Positions 1 through 11,040 of a stretch of DNA of 64,000 nucleotides are shown one piece after another (within the stretch, counting starts at the first letter, position 1; each line of letters opens with the position of its first letter). Origin of the DNA: Angiostrongylus vasorum (Eukaryota > Nematoda > Chromadorea > Rhabditida > Metastrongylidae); the NCBI GenBank assembly GCA_018806985.1, contig JADANN010000375.1:2356001-2420000 (forward strand). The letters run 5' to 3'. A program made the translations under genes and the position numbers. Under the pieces are notes generated by a model. The model did no database searches. It had not been told where the DNA came from and was given only the letters and a program-made list of their open reading frames with translations.

Positions 1-319
1 ACATGAACAGTACCTCCTGGCTATTGTCACACTGTCATAAATCCGCTGCATAGAGCTCTACACTATTGCAGTTTGTTTAGTTATATTACTACTCGCTGAA
101 CTACTTTACTTGCAATTTACTGTACATACATTCCGAATCTCATTACATTGTCTTGTAAATGTCATGTGCATAAAGGGCTTAATAACCGAGGTTTGAGGTT
201 TGTAAACCGCTACAAGCGAAGTAGAACCGCGTGGCAAACTCATCACACACACTCACCCATCGTCTTACGCCGTAAAACCTTGCAATATACACTATTTACG
301 TAGAATCTATGATCCTTAC

Positions 320-1232
320 ATAGACGTACGTCTCGGGAAATTCCAGAGCTAGGTTCACCATCTCGATTTCATGACTTAGATTGACGTAACTGTCGCATTA
401 GGAGATATCGTTCAGTTAAGCGTGAAGCGGGTGACGCAACAAATCCGTTATTCGTGAAAATAGTTTTTAGGAGGTTTGTTCGAAGACCAATTTTTCCGCA
501 GGGTTTATCAAAGTCGGCAAGCACGCGTTCAGTTTGCTTAATGTTGGGTCTTATAAGAACGATGTCATCAACAGGACGAAGATGGTGTAATTGCCGACCA
601 TCGATTTTCTCTCATATATTACCCCCATTTCAGTGTTCTCATGACGTTCTGGAGGGTGGTGGTAAACAATTTTAACGAGATGTTGTCGCCTTGCCTAGTC
701 TCACTTTTGACGTCATTGTTAATATTTTTTGCAGAATGGGGTTATTTTTGTTGTTAAATTTTTATACAACTCACGAACAACCTTTATTTGCTGAGTATCG
801 ACTCCCTGATTGTTCACGGCTTCCGTGACTTCTTCTATCTCATTTGAACTGAAGACCTTTTTTAAATCAATGAAAATAAGGCAGAACGGTCTTTTGTACT
901 CTCGCGATATTTCAGTGAGTCTTCTAATCGTGTGTTTGTGGTCCGTCGTACTCATTCCTTTTCGAAACCATGCTTGTTCGAATGGCACTGCTTCGTCTGG
1001 TGTTCTGTCATTCCTGTTTAGGAAGATTCGAGTGAAGAAGAATGTAGACGATAGATAGCAAGCAGATTTGGGCTATTGTTTCCGACACCGCGGAGATAAC
1101 CGTTCCTGAACAATAGCATGGTCTTTCTGGTCTCCCACTGAGTCTTCCATCTTGCATTCAGACAGGCAACGTGTGAAATAGCCGAACCAGCGTGTTTATG
1201 AGGACAAGCAGAAGGTTATTCAGCTCTTCTGT
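320..1232 (-). pseudogene. RTE-A reverse transcriptase fragment, left arm
   Basis: Broken 3' half of an RTE-clade non-LTR retrotransposon ORF. Minus-strand translation gives the RT fingers-palm region, with a motif-A segment (FIDLKKVFSS) near 860 and an FRKG motif near 965. The active-site region near 570 reads VDDIVLI where the family has FADDIVLI. A stop precedes that motif and the frame changes between segments, so no complete enzyme can be made. The RT segment ends abruptly near 1232, where the 5' part of the element follows in the opposite orientation. It is almost identical to 23349-24260 in the right arm. Confidence 0.85.
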
Positions 1233-1790
1233 CATATTAAACCAAAGGTCTTGCCTAACCGATGTCGTTGCTATCCCAGAACTCTCCACAGTATCAAACC
1301 ATCCCCTCCTTAGTAAGAGATTTCATTTCTCGTGGACAGGAGAAAACGTCGCTAGATTCAAAGAACCAATCCCAAAATTACCATGAACTGGAGTTTGTTA
1401 ATCTGACTTGTCAGCTCTTGGGAAGATGCCTTCATTGACAACATCGACGAAGAAAACGAGTTGATGGTTCTATATTTGTACGGAGGAGCTATGAAAGCCG
1501 AGAATTCGAAAATGAGAATTCGAAGATTAACAAGAGCGGTCTGCCTTCAGAAACACTCGAGCTGATACGCTTACGAGGTACCTCCCGATCAACAGGCAGC
1601 CTCGAATTCAGTTCCGAGGTTGCAAAACGTGACAAAGAGGTGTGAAAGAAAATCGCAAGGAGAGTTGAGCAGCAGTTATGGTTGAAGCTGCATTGGCTGA
1701 AAAAAGCATTCGCAGAACCATCGAAGGTCCGCCAATTACAAAGCCAAGATGATTGCACTTCTGACGGAAGAGTTTCGGCTTATCTCTATC
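1233..1790 (+). pseudogene. RTE-A endonuclease C-terminus and linker, inverted relative to its RT
   Basis: Plus-strand translation matches the end of the RTE apurinic-type endonuclease domain (CLTDVVAIPEL, then a SNHPLLSKRFHFSW segment corresponding to the family's SDH motif, with N in place of D). The EN-RT linker follows (WEDAFIDNIDEENE and later AKMIAL). Stops and frameshifts interrupt it. The 5'UTR and EN N-terminus are missing, as is the stretch between linker and RT. Because the RT half lies at 320-1232 on the other strand, this is an internally inverted element. Mirror copy: 22790-23348. Confidence 0.82.
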
Positions 1791-3489
1791 TTATTTCGGA
1801 ATTCACTGGATAATTGGGTCAGCGGTGAGGTTAATATAGGGTTGGTTTCGCAAAATATAGTGAAAAAATTCATCGAATGCATAAGCGACTAGTTTTTCAG
1901 GTTCCTGATTATTAATGTTCCTTTTTTTTGCATAGCTTTATTTCATAGAGAAGACAACATATGAGAAACTTCCATCAAATAGACCAAAAAACGAGTGATC
2001 AGCAGCGGCAACACTGTTGGTTTGGTTTCGGTCCTCAGCCTTAGCAAATCTCCCATTCCTTGGAAGGCCGGGAAGACAAAGACACGACACATCGGTAGTC
2101 CTTCGTTATTTATCTTACCTGCCTAATAAAATATTCAAACAGTCACCTTTGTGACACGATAGTTTAATGGGGAAATTTCGTATCCCCCTAGAATAGGTGG
2201 ACATAAATCGCTGTCGTTTCCTTTTTTCCTTGTAAAGATTTTCTTCAAAGATTTACCCAAATCCAAATTTAGGTGAAATAGGTGGATTCAGGACTGGCGA
2301 TATCACATTGCGCAGTCTCCAGATTCGAGTCATTATAGAAACAACTAGGAAGAGCTAACAGTGCGGCTTGTACGTTGCGGGCACCATAGACGACGAATAT
2401 GTTAGAAAAAAAGAGCAAAAGAAGAAGAAAGAAAGCGGATAACTCAATGAAAGTGATTTCACTGCCTATAGAGATGAATGACACAGTCTCATTGGCAGAT
2501 CGTCATCGGCGAAGTCCGAAAACCAGACAAGCTGCACTCCGTAGTTAACGGGCTGCTAGAAATGTTTGCAGGAATTTGTTGCCTCACCTATTTCGGCTGC
2601 AACGCTTAAACAAGTTGCCAGATCTAATAAGCAACCCATTAGGCGATTTTAACTTAACTTCTAACATTGTCTACCTACCTCACTGATTCATAGCCATCTT
2701 CTTAGTTGCTGTCGGTGGTCACAACAACATAACAAGTCCCGAAATTCTTCCACGTTCACAATACCAAAACTGCAGAGTGAAGGCACTTAAAATCTGACAT
2801 TTGCAAGCAGCAGAGACGTACTCGAGTAATATGTGTGTCCTTGACGATATTTGAAAAGACTTTCTATCGAGCAATTCTTCATCTCAGTGGTCTTTTGCGG
2901 AGCGAAAGTGAGGCCAACTGGATACCTCTGCTTAGTTTCATACCAATGTAAGTTTGACCAGCACAGCCCTACTTGGATTTCTACGTTCATTCTTAAACAG
3001 ATTTAGCTTTAGCGATGACTTACTCACACAGAAGGTGCCGTGCTCTCTTTGGATGTCAGAGACTTTCGAACAATAGCTGGTGGATCTAGCAATCACCGAA
3101 TAGCCTGAAAACGTTTTGAAGACAAGTGTTGTTCAAAAGCGAAAGCAATAAAGCATTAAAAACAACAAAAAATCCCAAAAAACCAACAAATCACCTGGAA
3201 AGCATGTCGCGTTTGGTTGTGGCGACAGTCTTAAGTTTTTTGACGTGGTACAATCACGGAGTACCGTGTGACAATAGGGGTAACATGTGTCTCCCTTAAT
3301 ACAGGCGTTACGATTTCTGCGACTCGCTGATAGTAATATGTCATTAAATGTCACAAAGCTGTTAATAACCTGTGGTAAAAACTGTAGTAGGCAGAAATTA
3401 AAAAGGAAAATGGTTGCTGGTTTGATTTCCACTAAAGATCTTTTATCCTTTCAACTCTTAAAAACCTCTCAACTGTTTAACGCGTCATC
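1791..3489. repeat. Module U, no gene seen
   Basis: Non-coding repeat module present three times: here, inverted at about 21140-22790, and directly at 62430-63815. Short open frames in it drift in sequence and frame between copies. Relative to R, this copy has about 58 extra bases near 2200-2260. It contains purine-rich and A-rich tracts and no recognisable protein motif. Confidence 0.7.
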
Positions 3490-3790
3490 GTAGCTGAAAG
3501 GTGTTCCTCGGTGGCGGGCGGCGTTGTACATCGGGGTGTCGATCTCTCATCAGGGTTTTCCGGGCTGAGAAGGAGTCCGGCGTTTCTGTCAGGAAACCCC
3601 GGTAGGAGTAAACCAATTTCATAAACCACAACCGTCCTGGTATCAAACTTATTGCGCGGGTGGCTCTGCCTCTGATCCACAAGCGCGGTGACAGCCTGTG
3701 GTGGCGACGACCTGGGACAGACTTTGGTCTTGCTGACCCCGGGACTGCGTGGTACTACAGTGACTAAACCAGCGAAATTTTGTTGGGGTG
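3490..3790 (+). repeat. Repeat D copy (~280 bp)
   Basis: GC-richer than its surroundings. Landmarks are GTTCCT near 3502, AAGGAGTCCGGCGTTTC near 3570 and GTGGTGGCGACGACCTGG near 3697. The same order of landmarks occurs at 27800-28030, 28120-28430 and 42350-42620 (plus) and at 20850-21135 and 53060-53400 (minus). No open frame is conserved. It could be a SINE-like element or the untranslated end of a larger retroelement. Confidence 0.7.
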
Positions 3791-3856
3791 AGCCAAACTA
3801 CTGGGCATGAGCCATCGAAATGTCCATGTAAGTGAGGTACTACAAATAAATGTGCT

Positions 3857-3899
<43 letters not shown>

Positions 3900-3913
3900 A
3901 TATACATATATCT
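3857..3913. repeat. (TA)n microsatellite
   Basis: Run of alternating T and A with a few G or C interruptions. A similar tract sits at the mirror position 20706-20750. The C3 copy lacks it at the equivalent site near 49420. Confidence 0.97.
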
Positions 3914-3919
3914 AGGAAG

Positions 3920-4905
3920 GACAAGGAATAAAGCTCTCGACGTTGATCAGTCCGATTGGAGTGCACCATGCATCAGCCTTCTTAAAGCAACGTTTGAGAT
4001 GACTGAGTGTATATTTGGCCTGTATAATGACTCGCGGTGACCTGCCAATGTATCGAGATAAGTGCTGGTACCATTTGTTGACAAGTCTTGTACATTTTCG
4101 TCGACCGCGCTAGAGATGAAAAGCTTGGTGAACCTGTGGTGCGGGATCGAAGCAAAAACGAGGTGTGTCCTATAGGGACCACTTACCTCTGCGCTTCACC
4201 CGTTGTTTCTATCCATTGTAGACTCAATAATGGTGGGAACGAAAACAATCGTCCACCAATCATAAAGAGGTGCTTTTAAAACGTACAATTTTCCATAGAA
4301 AAGTTAGCTAATGGTCCGATTATTGAATTACTGCTCCACTTCTCATAGTCCCATACATAGCTTGGGTGTTCTTTGATTCAACCACTACACTACATGTTCA
4401 TCTTGGCATATAGTGGTCAGTTCCATTGTGTGTGCCTGTGGAAGGAGATTTGAGAGTGAAATTGTTGTCGATTCAACACGAAGCGTGCCGTAAGAAAGTA
4501 GGCTTATGGAGGGAACATCGGAAAACAACATTCATTTAAAGAGCAGCCGTTCAACATTCGCTTATCTTGAGTTAAATGACAATAGCCGTTACCAGCTATC
4601 TTCATGCAGGTCTAATTCTAGCACTATCTTCACATGTTATGACTATTATAATGACAGTTTTCCCCAATTTCTCTCGTCGGCTCGTTGTTTACGTCAAGCA
4701 CAACGACGATATCCCGCCGTAACTGTCTCCATTCGTCGCAAAAGAAAAAAAGACATTTAAAGTGTGCCTTTATTCACAGTAATCACCTGTCTATCACTGC
4801 TTCTGCTCTTCCCAATTCTAGATGCCTTAGTCATGAACACAGTACAGTTGCAGCTCTGGGTACCATTGTTGTGATTTTGCATACAAAGCTGTTTCAACGG
4901 ATTAT
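3920..4905. repeat. Module V, left-arm copy
   Basis: Repeat module whose copies are 19640-20700 (inverted), 48400-49400 (inverted), and partial copies at 14940-15199 and 63820-63960. Landmarks are ACTCGCGGTGACCTGCCAAT near 4030 and TCATGCAGGTCTAATTCTAG near 4603. Divergence from R is roughly 12-15% by eye, much higher than in the flanking outer arm. No coding potential is supported. Confidence 0.72.
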
Positions 4906-4944
4906 TTTTAATTTTAGACTTTTTGCTTATTGTCTACTTTTTTG

Positions 4945-5330
4945 ATGGCAGGGTATATTGCGAAATATAACTTCAACGAAGCTGAGATATTTGCAGCTCC
5001 TGGGACCGCAGGTGCCTATGGTGGGGAACGAACGCGCATCCTTTCCGGGGAGTAACGCGTTCACCACCACACCATGCGGGTCCTTAGTTTCCTCTTTTCT
5101 CTCAGCTAGTTTAAAAACGAAAGGACCCGCGTGGTGTGGTGGTGAAGGCGTTATTCCCCGGAAAGGACAATAGCGCGTTCATTCCCCACCGCAGACACCT
5201 GCGGTCCGGAGTCTTGCAAATATCTCAGCCTCGTTGAAGTTATATTTGCAATATACCCCTGCCATCAAAAAGAGTAGGCAGTAGGCAAAAAGTCTAAAAT
5301 TGTGATTATAACTATAGCCTCAGCTTAACT
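4945..5330. repeat. S1 head-to-head foldback
   Basis: Two S1 units face each other about a centre near 5112. The left half reads in reverse and the right half forward, each with the TGGTGTGGTGG box-A-like sequence and GCGTTC box-B-like sequence. The outer ends read as opposite orientations of the TGCAAATATCTCAGC and TGCCAT landmarks. A transcript could fold into a ~150 bp hairpin. The same foldback design occurs at 7405, 17465 and 46190. Confidence 0.78.
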
Positions 5331-5334
5331 GGGT

Positions 5335-5440
5335 TCAATGTCAATAATCCGTTGAAACAGCTTTGTATGCAAAATCACAACAATGGTACCCAGAGCTGCA
5401 ACTGTACTGTGTTCATGACTAAGGCATCTAGAATTGGGAA
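5335..5440 (-). repeat. Local inverted duplicate of 4810-4905
   Basis: The segment containing CTTTGTATGCAAAATCACAA is the reverse complement of 4810-4905, just outside the S1 foldback. The foldback is therefore nested in a second, larger inverted duplication. The right arm lacks this, so it arose after the arms separated or was lost from R. Confidence 0.75.
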
Positions 5441-5519
5441 AGGAAAACTCTGACCGCAGGTGCCTATGGTGGGAAACGAACGCGCTATTGTCGTTTCCGG
5501 AGAGTAACGCGTTCATATT

Positions 5520-5830
5520 TCGCAATATACCCTGCCGTCAAAAAGAGTAGGCAGTAAGTAAAAAAGGTTAAAATTGTGATTATAACTATAGCCTCAGCTT
5601 AACTGGGTTCAATGCCGATTTGGGCTTCCCAGATCAATCCCGTTGACGGGTGATTGCTGATGGCAAAAAAGATCGGTAGAACTAGCTGAGAGACAGGCGA
5701 AACGAAGGACCCGCATGGTGTGGTGGTGAACGCGTCACCCCCCGGAAAGGACAATAGCGCGTTCGTTCCCCACCATAGGCACCTGCGGTCCAGAGTTTTG
5801 CAAATATCTCAGCTTCGTTGGGATTATTTT
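5520..5830 (+). repeat. S1 monomer
   Basis: Single S1 unit. It begins near a GGCAGTAAGTAAAAAAGG segment, passes a CCTCAGCTTAACTGGGTTCA segment and the TGGTGTGGTGG / GCGTTCGTTCC pair, and ends at GCAAATATCTCAGC. The A-like and B-like boxes are about 43 bases apart, as in tRNA genes. A partial S1 unit lies immediately upstream at 5445-5520. Confidence 0.75.
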
Positions 5831-7400
5831 TAATTAATTGTGATTCGTGTGACCCTAAAGACCGACTTTCGTTTAACCTTGGGGTTCTTGCTTGGACTAG
5901 CGCGAGCTTGGTATCTCTTCTATTTTAGAGTGCGACGGCTGACATTTCAGCAATTTCATCCCTCACTAGACCCCCCAAAATACTCTACCACACACATCTT
6001 ATTGTTCGGATGGTATTTCCTTATTCCAATGAAAATCTACTTCAAAAAGCAATCAAACAATGAACCTTTTTAAGGAAAGTCCGCCATTCAATTCCTTAGA
6101 TGTAATGAAGTCAATCATATGTTCTTCGCGCACTATGAGAAATGAATCTTGCTTGGATTAGAAAATCAATCTGAGTCATATTACGTCAGATAGTGAAGCA
6201 CTCTAACATCCTTTTCATTTCTAGACTGATGAAATTAAGGGCAAGTAACCTGGAGTCTTGCGCGCTAATATATGTAATGGTCAGCTCCGTGGAATACAGC
6301 ACTTCGAGTCTGCTGTTAGAAACCGAATAATTCACTAGTTCGAAGTAGACATTGCTCTACTTCATACGAATTTGCTTTAATGAGCAGTTTCTGTTGTTGC
6401 AACGGAGAAGACTAAAGACATGGAGAATTGCAACCGTTTATATGCATTATATCAGCACAAGAATGATGAAAGTAACATGATTAACAAGGAAACGTACAAC
6501 ATATACAGATGCATCGTCAACTGGTAGGTGAAACATAATTGAGGAGGTGCAGTTATAATAACATAGAGTCTGCTAGGATGAATACACACCGTAATGTAGA
6601 GGAACAGGAAGCCGTCACAGAAATAGTGGATGTATAAGTGAAAGGCACACCAATAGATGTCTACTCATGCGAAGAATGAATAAACTGACACAAAACATGT
6701 GATCAGAAGATAAGGGAATGGCGTTACTCTACTGATACTCGGATCGAGCGGAGAAGATCGCAAGGTCGAGCTATAAGGTGCTACCTTACCTGGTGGTTCT
6801 TAACAGAAATGAACGTGGACATGCACGCGGCTCTTGAAATTTGAAAGAATTGAATAATAATACATTATATTACAGTGGCAAATAGCTATAAGAGAACTAC
6901 ACAATTATTGTAAGAGGCATGGTGAAACAAAGGATACAAAGCTAAATGTAGAGCCTATAAGAATGGCCTGCACTTCCATCACATCTCGATGACTCGAAAA
7001 CAAACTTCAAAACCGTCAGTTTATACTCGATCACTAATACACGCATTATTGACAACTCCACAAGAACACTCGCACCCGCAACGCACCAGACCACCGTGCT
7101 GGATAGAATTCGGTAAGGAATTGGTACAGCCTTCCATTCCCTTCAAAAATAAAGGTGTCGCTTTTCCCATCTTCGCTTTTGCCTTATTTTTGTTGTCACT
7201 AAAACTGAATATGTATGTACTTACTTGTTTGCGTAATGCGTGCTAACAGTCCACAACTAACTATATGAGTACCGTATTAAGAAGCTAATACCTTCTAATA
7301 AATAAAAGATATAAAGAAATGTAACAGGTGGCATCAACACTGTGCTTATCGATGGATGAAGCAAAGTCTCATCTGTATTTTAACCGTTTTATTTAGTGCC
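5825..7400. repeat. Module W, left-arm copy
   Basis: About 1.55 kb with inverted copy 18055-19640, another inverted copy 46800-48400, and fragments at 30808-31035 and 37371-37590. An open frame at 6989-7246 exists in all three long copies, but its middle is read in different frames in L and R after compensating indels. I therefore do not annotate it as a gene. A relic PLE-end motif lies at 5932-5972. Confidence 0.72.
5932..5972 (-). other. Decayed PLE-end (hammerhead-like) motif
   Basis: On the minus strand this reads ...GAAATTGCTGAAATGTCAGCC, a decayed form of the motif at PLE 3' ends (32297, 49571, 53781). Better-preserved counterparts are 19493-19533 and 48254-48293 on the plus strand. 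It suggests module W includes an old PLE terminus. Confidence 0.5.
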
Positions 7401-7404
7401 TACT

Positions 7405-7715
7405 ATTTTTTAATGGCACGGTATATTGCGAAATATCAATTTCAACGGTGCTGAGATATTTGCAAGACTCTGGACCGCAGGTGTCTGCGGTGGGGAATGA
7501 ACGCGCTATTGTCCTTTCCGGGGAATAACGCTTTCACCACCACACCACGCGGGTCCTTTCGTTTTTAAACTAGCTGAGAGAAAGAGGAAACTAAGGGACA
7601 CGCATGGTGTGGTGGTGAAAGCGTTACTCCCCGGAAAGGACAATAGCGCGTTCATTCTCCCACCGAAGACACCTGTGGTTCAGAGTTTTACAAATTCCTC
7701 ATTTGTATGTTTCCG
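7405..7715. repeat. S1 head-to-head foldback
   Basis: Same architecture as 4945-5330: a reverse unit (TATATTGCGAAATATC, CACCACACCACG), a centre near 7565, then a forward unit (TGGTGTGGTGGTGAAAGCG). The mirror position in R holds an S1 foldback plus an extra S1 monomer (17465-18050). Confidence 0.78.
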
Positions 7716-7859
7716 ATTTTGTCATCTCGTTTAGTGCTCTAGCTACTGAAAGTTTATTGCATATTGTCGGAAGAAGCAGCATTGTAGCACTTAAATCGAC
7801 GACGAGCTACACTGTTTTTGCAGCCTTCGCGAAAATAAACGGTGTCAGACTATGTGTTC

Positions 7860-8345
7860 CATAAGATAGCAGTGACAGTGATACTGAGATATTTGCAGAA
7901 CTTGGACTCTAGGCCGGATCAAATAGTGATAACCGTTTCCAGGCATTGACGTGTTACGCATGGAGCCGCAGACCTCTTTGTTCTGCCTTTCTCCCAGCCA
8001 GTCTTTTTGTCGGAAATGATCTGAGGAACACAAACCGGCAACCCACTTATCGGCATTAAACCCACTCCCGTTAAAGTTACACACTGTGATTTCTACTATA
8101 GCCCTGGCTTAACTGAGTTGCCGGTTTGTGCTCCTCAGATCATTTCCGTTTGCGGGTGATTGATGATTGCACCGTTTGGATAAAAACAGTGGCTCAGAGA
8201 AAGGAAGAACGAAGGCCCAAGTGGTGCCTTGCGCAACATGTGAGCCCCGGAAAGTGTAATCGTGGGTTCGATTTGGCCCTAGGCCCGAGTTTTCCACATA
8301 CCTCAGCGTCATTGTGGTTACGATTCACACAACACCCTGCCGCGA
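7860..8345. repeat. S2 head-to-head foldback
   Basis: Two S2 units meet near 8100, where GCCGGTTTGTG(C/T)TCCTCAGA-type sequence appears in both orientations. The forward unit has a box-A-like TGGTGCCTTGCGC at 8222 and a near-perfect tRNA B box GGTTCGATTT at 8265, about 43 bases apart. Mirror and direct copies are 16800-17300 and 45515-46040. Confidence 0.8.
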
Positions 8346-8633
8346 AAGAAAACAAGTGGGCAGTAGATAAAGGTTATACATTTTGATTACGGCAGCAATG
8401 TTGTTTTGCTGCAGTAGCAGCATTACAATAAAATAATATCCATACCTTATGATTAAGATGTCTTCGGTGTGAGGTGTTTCGCCAATTGTGCCCAGTTCAT
8501 CACTGTTGCCATCTTTTCCTCCTTCATCTCTCCTAAAGAAGAACCATTTTGTCCAAGTTTTATCGAGGCAGCACAATTTGCCCACAGCATAAAGTGGATT
8601 TCTCTTGCACGCTCAAGTTGAGTATTGCATACC

Positions 8634-9936
8634 TATGGTGTAGATTCCAGAGTTGGAAGCACAAGGCAGAATTGCTGTGCTTCTCGTAAGCAGTAGTACT
8701 GGATAACAGAAGAGCTCCAACTCATTTCACCACAGCCTTCTACTAGTTATCAAGTGAGTGATACGTGTATAGGCCACGTGGCCACGCGTTCACTTAGCAG
8801 GTGCGGTAGCACGCCAACGCCGCGTCGATGCCGTTTGGACACCGTGATACCCCAAATTCGATTTCCTGTTAACTTAAGCATACATTAACGATTTTAGAAA
8901 AGACATGGCGAACATATGCCCCAACCCAATATTTAAATGCTGCAAGTCAAGATTTGTCAAAATTTCGGACTACCCTTATCCTATGTTCTATGATATGTGG
9001 CACTAGGTTTCAAAGTTTAGTACCTACTAATGGAGTTGTCAAATGATCAAACAAGCTTCAGGTAGGATAAATTCTGTAATTTGCTTCACCAATAGTCAAT
9101 TCAGGTTAAATTTGCTTCATGGCGTATGCATCAGTTCGTTTTATGAGAAAGTCGTAACCTCGCAGAGCTGCGGAAAGAATTTTAGATTAGTCACATGGTT
9201 GCGTTTTAGAAGCTATAAAACTCTTAAGGCCTTATGTTATGTTCAGGTTAAAGCAGGTAAAGAACAGAAAAGTAACTTACTCCTTCTTCGTAGTCGACGT
9301 CGAAGTCACAGTAAGCAGCGTCAGCAGCACCACGAAATGCCTTTGCCAGTCAAAGGCGATCGATTTGCATTCATACAACCGAAACACGTTGAGTCAAGAC
9401 AGCACCGCACCCGACGCCCAGGCACATAAAAGCGCGATGCGTTTTTTGGGGCTTGTCCAGGTTTTCTGTCCTTCTTTTTGCGTCGTCCTTCGAATTAATC
9501 GGCACGATTGTTGTGAAGTTCCATAGACTGGCTCATAAGTATGAATAACTGACGAGATCCCCCTACACCTTGCAAGTGTTCATTTTCGACCATCATAGAG
9601 AATTTCATCGAATTGCTCTCCTATTAGTAGACATCTCTTCATCGTTTATCGACTAGCTTTGGCGAAGTTAATGAAAAAAGAAAAAGGGATTATAAACATG
9701 ACCGTGACGATTTTTTTCCCGAACTTATTCTCAAATTTGGTCACTGGCAACTCGTACAAAATCCATAGCTTCCTTAGGAAGGTTTTGATGGAAGTGGTGA
9801 AGCCAAAATACGGTGAAATGTATTTTTCGCTACTCTTGTTAGTAGAGGAGGAGGCGGATAACTAAGAACGACAACCATAAAAAATAGGAAGCATAGTACC
9901 ATCTTGATGAGTTGGCAAAGAGTTCGTAAGTTGATG
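8634..9936 (+). repeat. Module M1, left-arm copy
   Basis: About 1.3 kb, nearly identical in inverse to 15200-16520. Partial copies lie at 28880-29252 and 36215-37370. Two overlapping open frames (9043-9429 of 128 codons, 9239-9526 of 95 codons) occur in both arms, but no domain is recognisable and the third copy is disrupted. I treat it as a repeat of unknown class rather than a gene. Its inner end fades near 9936. Confidence 0.75.
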
Positions 9937-10257
9937 ACTATTCATATACATACAGCAGTAGTCCTAAGAACCATAGAGATACAACGAATTGTTCAGTAAA
10001 GATGCATTGCCAAATGTGTAAAAGTCTGGGAACAAAGACTTAAGAACGGACGTTGAGCAGGGCAAGGTTCAATATGTTATTAAATATATGTAGGCTCGAT
10101 GTCAATTCACACTTTCGCTGTGTACAGTGCTGGGTCGAACAGAGGAGGAAATCAATCCAACGTTCTCGAAGCTAAATGTGTAAGCAGGTGCACCGTATTA
10201 ATGTGCTTTGTTGTCGAAAATGCCTGAAAACAACCGAAACGGCCTTTGATAGGAATG

Positions 10258-10297
10258 ATACCATCTATCATCATCATGATCATCATCATCATCATCG
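10258..10297. repeat. (ATC)n microsatellite
   Basis: Imperfect run of ATC triplets with one GATC-type interruption. Confidence 0.95.
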
Positions 10298-10344
10298 TGC
10301 ACACGGAATGGTATAAATTATGAGATTGAGTTAAGTGAAAGTCA

Positions 10345-10480
10345 CCTACAATGTTGCTGAGATATTTGCAAAACTCCGGCCCTTTGGTGTATGCGGTGGG
10401 GACCGAACACGATATCATCCTTTCCAAAGGCTAACACGTTCACCACCACCACAATGCGAGCCCATATTTTCGACTACCTC
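10345..10480 (-). repeat. S1 fragment
   Basis: Reverse S1 segment with GCTGAGATATTTGCAAAACT near 10357, GGTGTATGCGGTGGGGACCG near 10385 and CACCACCACCACAATGCG near 10440. The tRNA-like part is decayed. Confidence 0.65.
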
Positions 10481-11040
10481 TCTGCCGTGTTACTGACCTA
10501 AATAAAAGTTAAGACTTCTTAAATACGTAGGTTCATTATCCTTGATAGGCTGTCCTTTCTGCCTCACTGTTTCCATCTGAGGCCCATCACGGCGTACGTT
10601 ATTACACGCCTTCGTTACAATAAACACCTTCGTTTGTATCGCACAATTTTCTAAAATATTAGCGATCGTGATTGTTTCCTTAAGAAGTATCACATCTAGG
10701 ATTGTCCGATGAAATGCTTTCTAGTTATTGCAATTTAGAAAGAAAAAAAACAAGTATTTGTACGTGCTTGATTGCCTTTGACTAATGCGATGGTTTGATG
10801 GTTTGCCTACTTGCCGTGAAAGTAGAACAGCAAAGGAACTGTTATTGATGACGAAGGTATGAAGAAGTCTCTATAGAATTTTAACAACGAAATTCCAAAG
10901 CTAAGAAATTCTCCACGCTACGGTGAGATGGGGTGCCGTTTACTTGTTCCCCCAGAGTGCGCCTCATCACCAGCCCAGGGAGTCTCCTTCTTGTGTTGAA
11001 GAGAAGAGGATTTATCAACTTGCGATTATTTTCATACCAG

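Larger units (their letters stand above)
1..9936. repeat. Left arm (L) of a ~24.6 kb imperfect palindrome
   Basis: Read in reverse complement, this segment matches 15200-24590. Paired coordinates add to a nearly constant value within blocks: about 24581 for 454-1758, 24610-24640 for 2269-4900, about 25440 for 5825-7390, 25150-25170 for 7700-8640, and 25139 for 9043-9429. Steps between sums mark insertions or deletions. Position 1 already lies inside the homology, so the outer end is off the window. The arm holds RTE-A fragments, modules U, D, V, W, M1 and SINE foldbacks, and no intact gene. Confidence 0.93.
9937..11040. other. Spacer start, no gene seen
   Basis: AT-rich DNA with a short (ATC)n tract, one S1 fragment and a GC-richer patch at 10920-10990. 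No protein motif or open frame is supported on either strand. Confidence 0.6.

Noticed and set aside
3807..4040. Frame with YIYIYIY repeats as a low-complexity protein
   Set aside because: It is a translation of the (TA)n microsatellite; the mirror copy is read in another frame.
6989..7246. Open frame repeated in three copies of module W (also 18190-18483 and 46953-47246), suggesting a small conserved hydrophobic protein
   Set aside because: The middle section is read in different frames in L and R after compensating indels, and no homologous family is recognisable. Conservation is explained by DNA duplication.
9043..9429. 128-codon frame in M1 (also 15710-16096) as a gene
   Set aside because: It overlaps another long frame on the same strand, has no domain, and the third copy (36813-37082) is disrupted. 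Near-identity of the arms preserves any frame by default.
10258..10297. (ATC)n and other short tandem tracts as a CRISPR array
   Set aside because: They are simple microsatellites without spacer structure, in a eukaryotic context.
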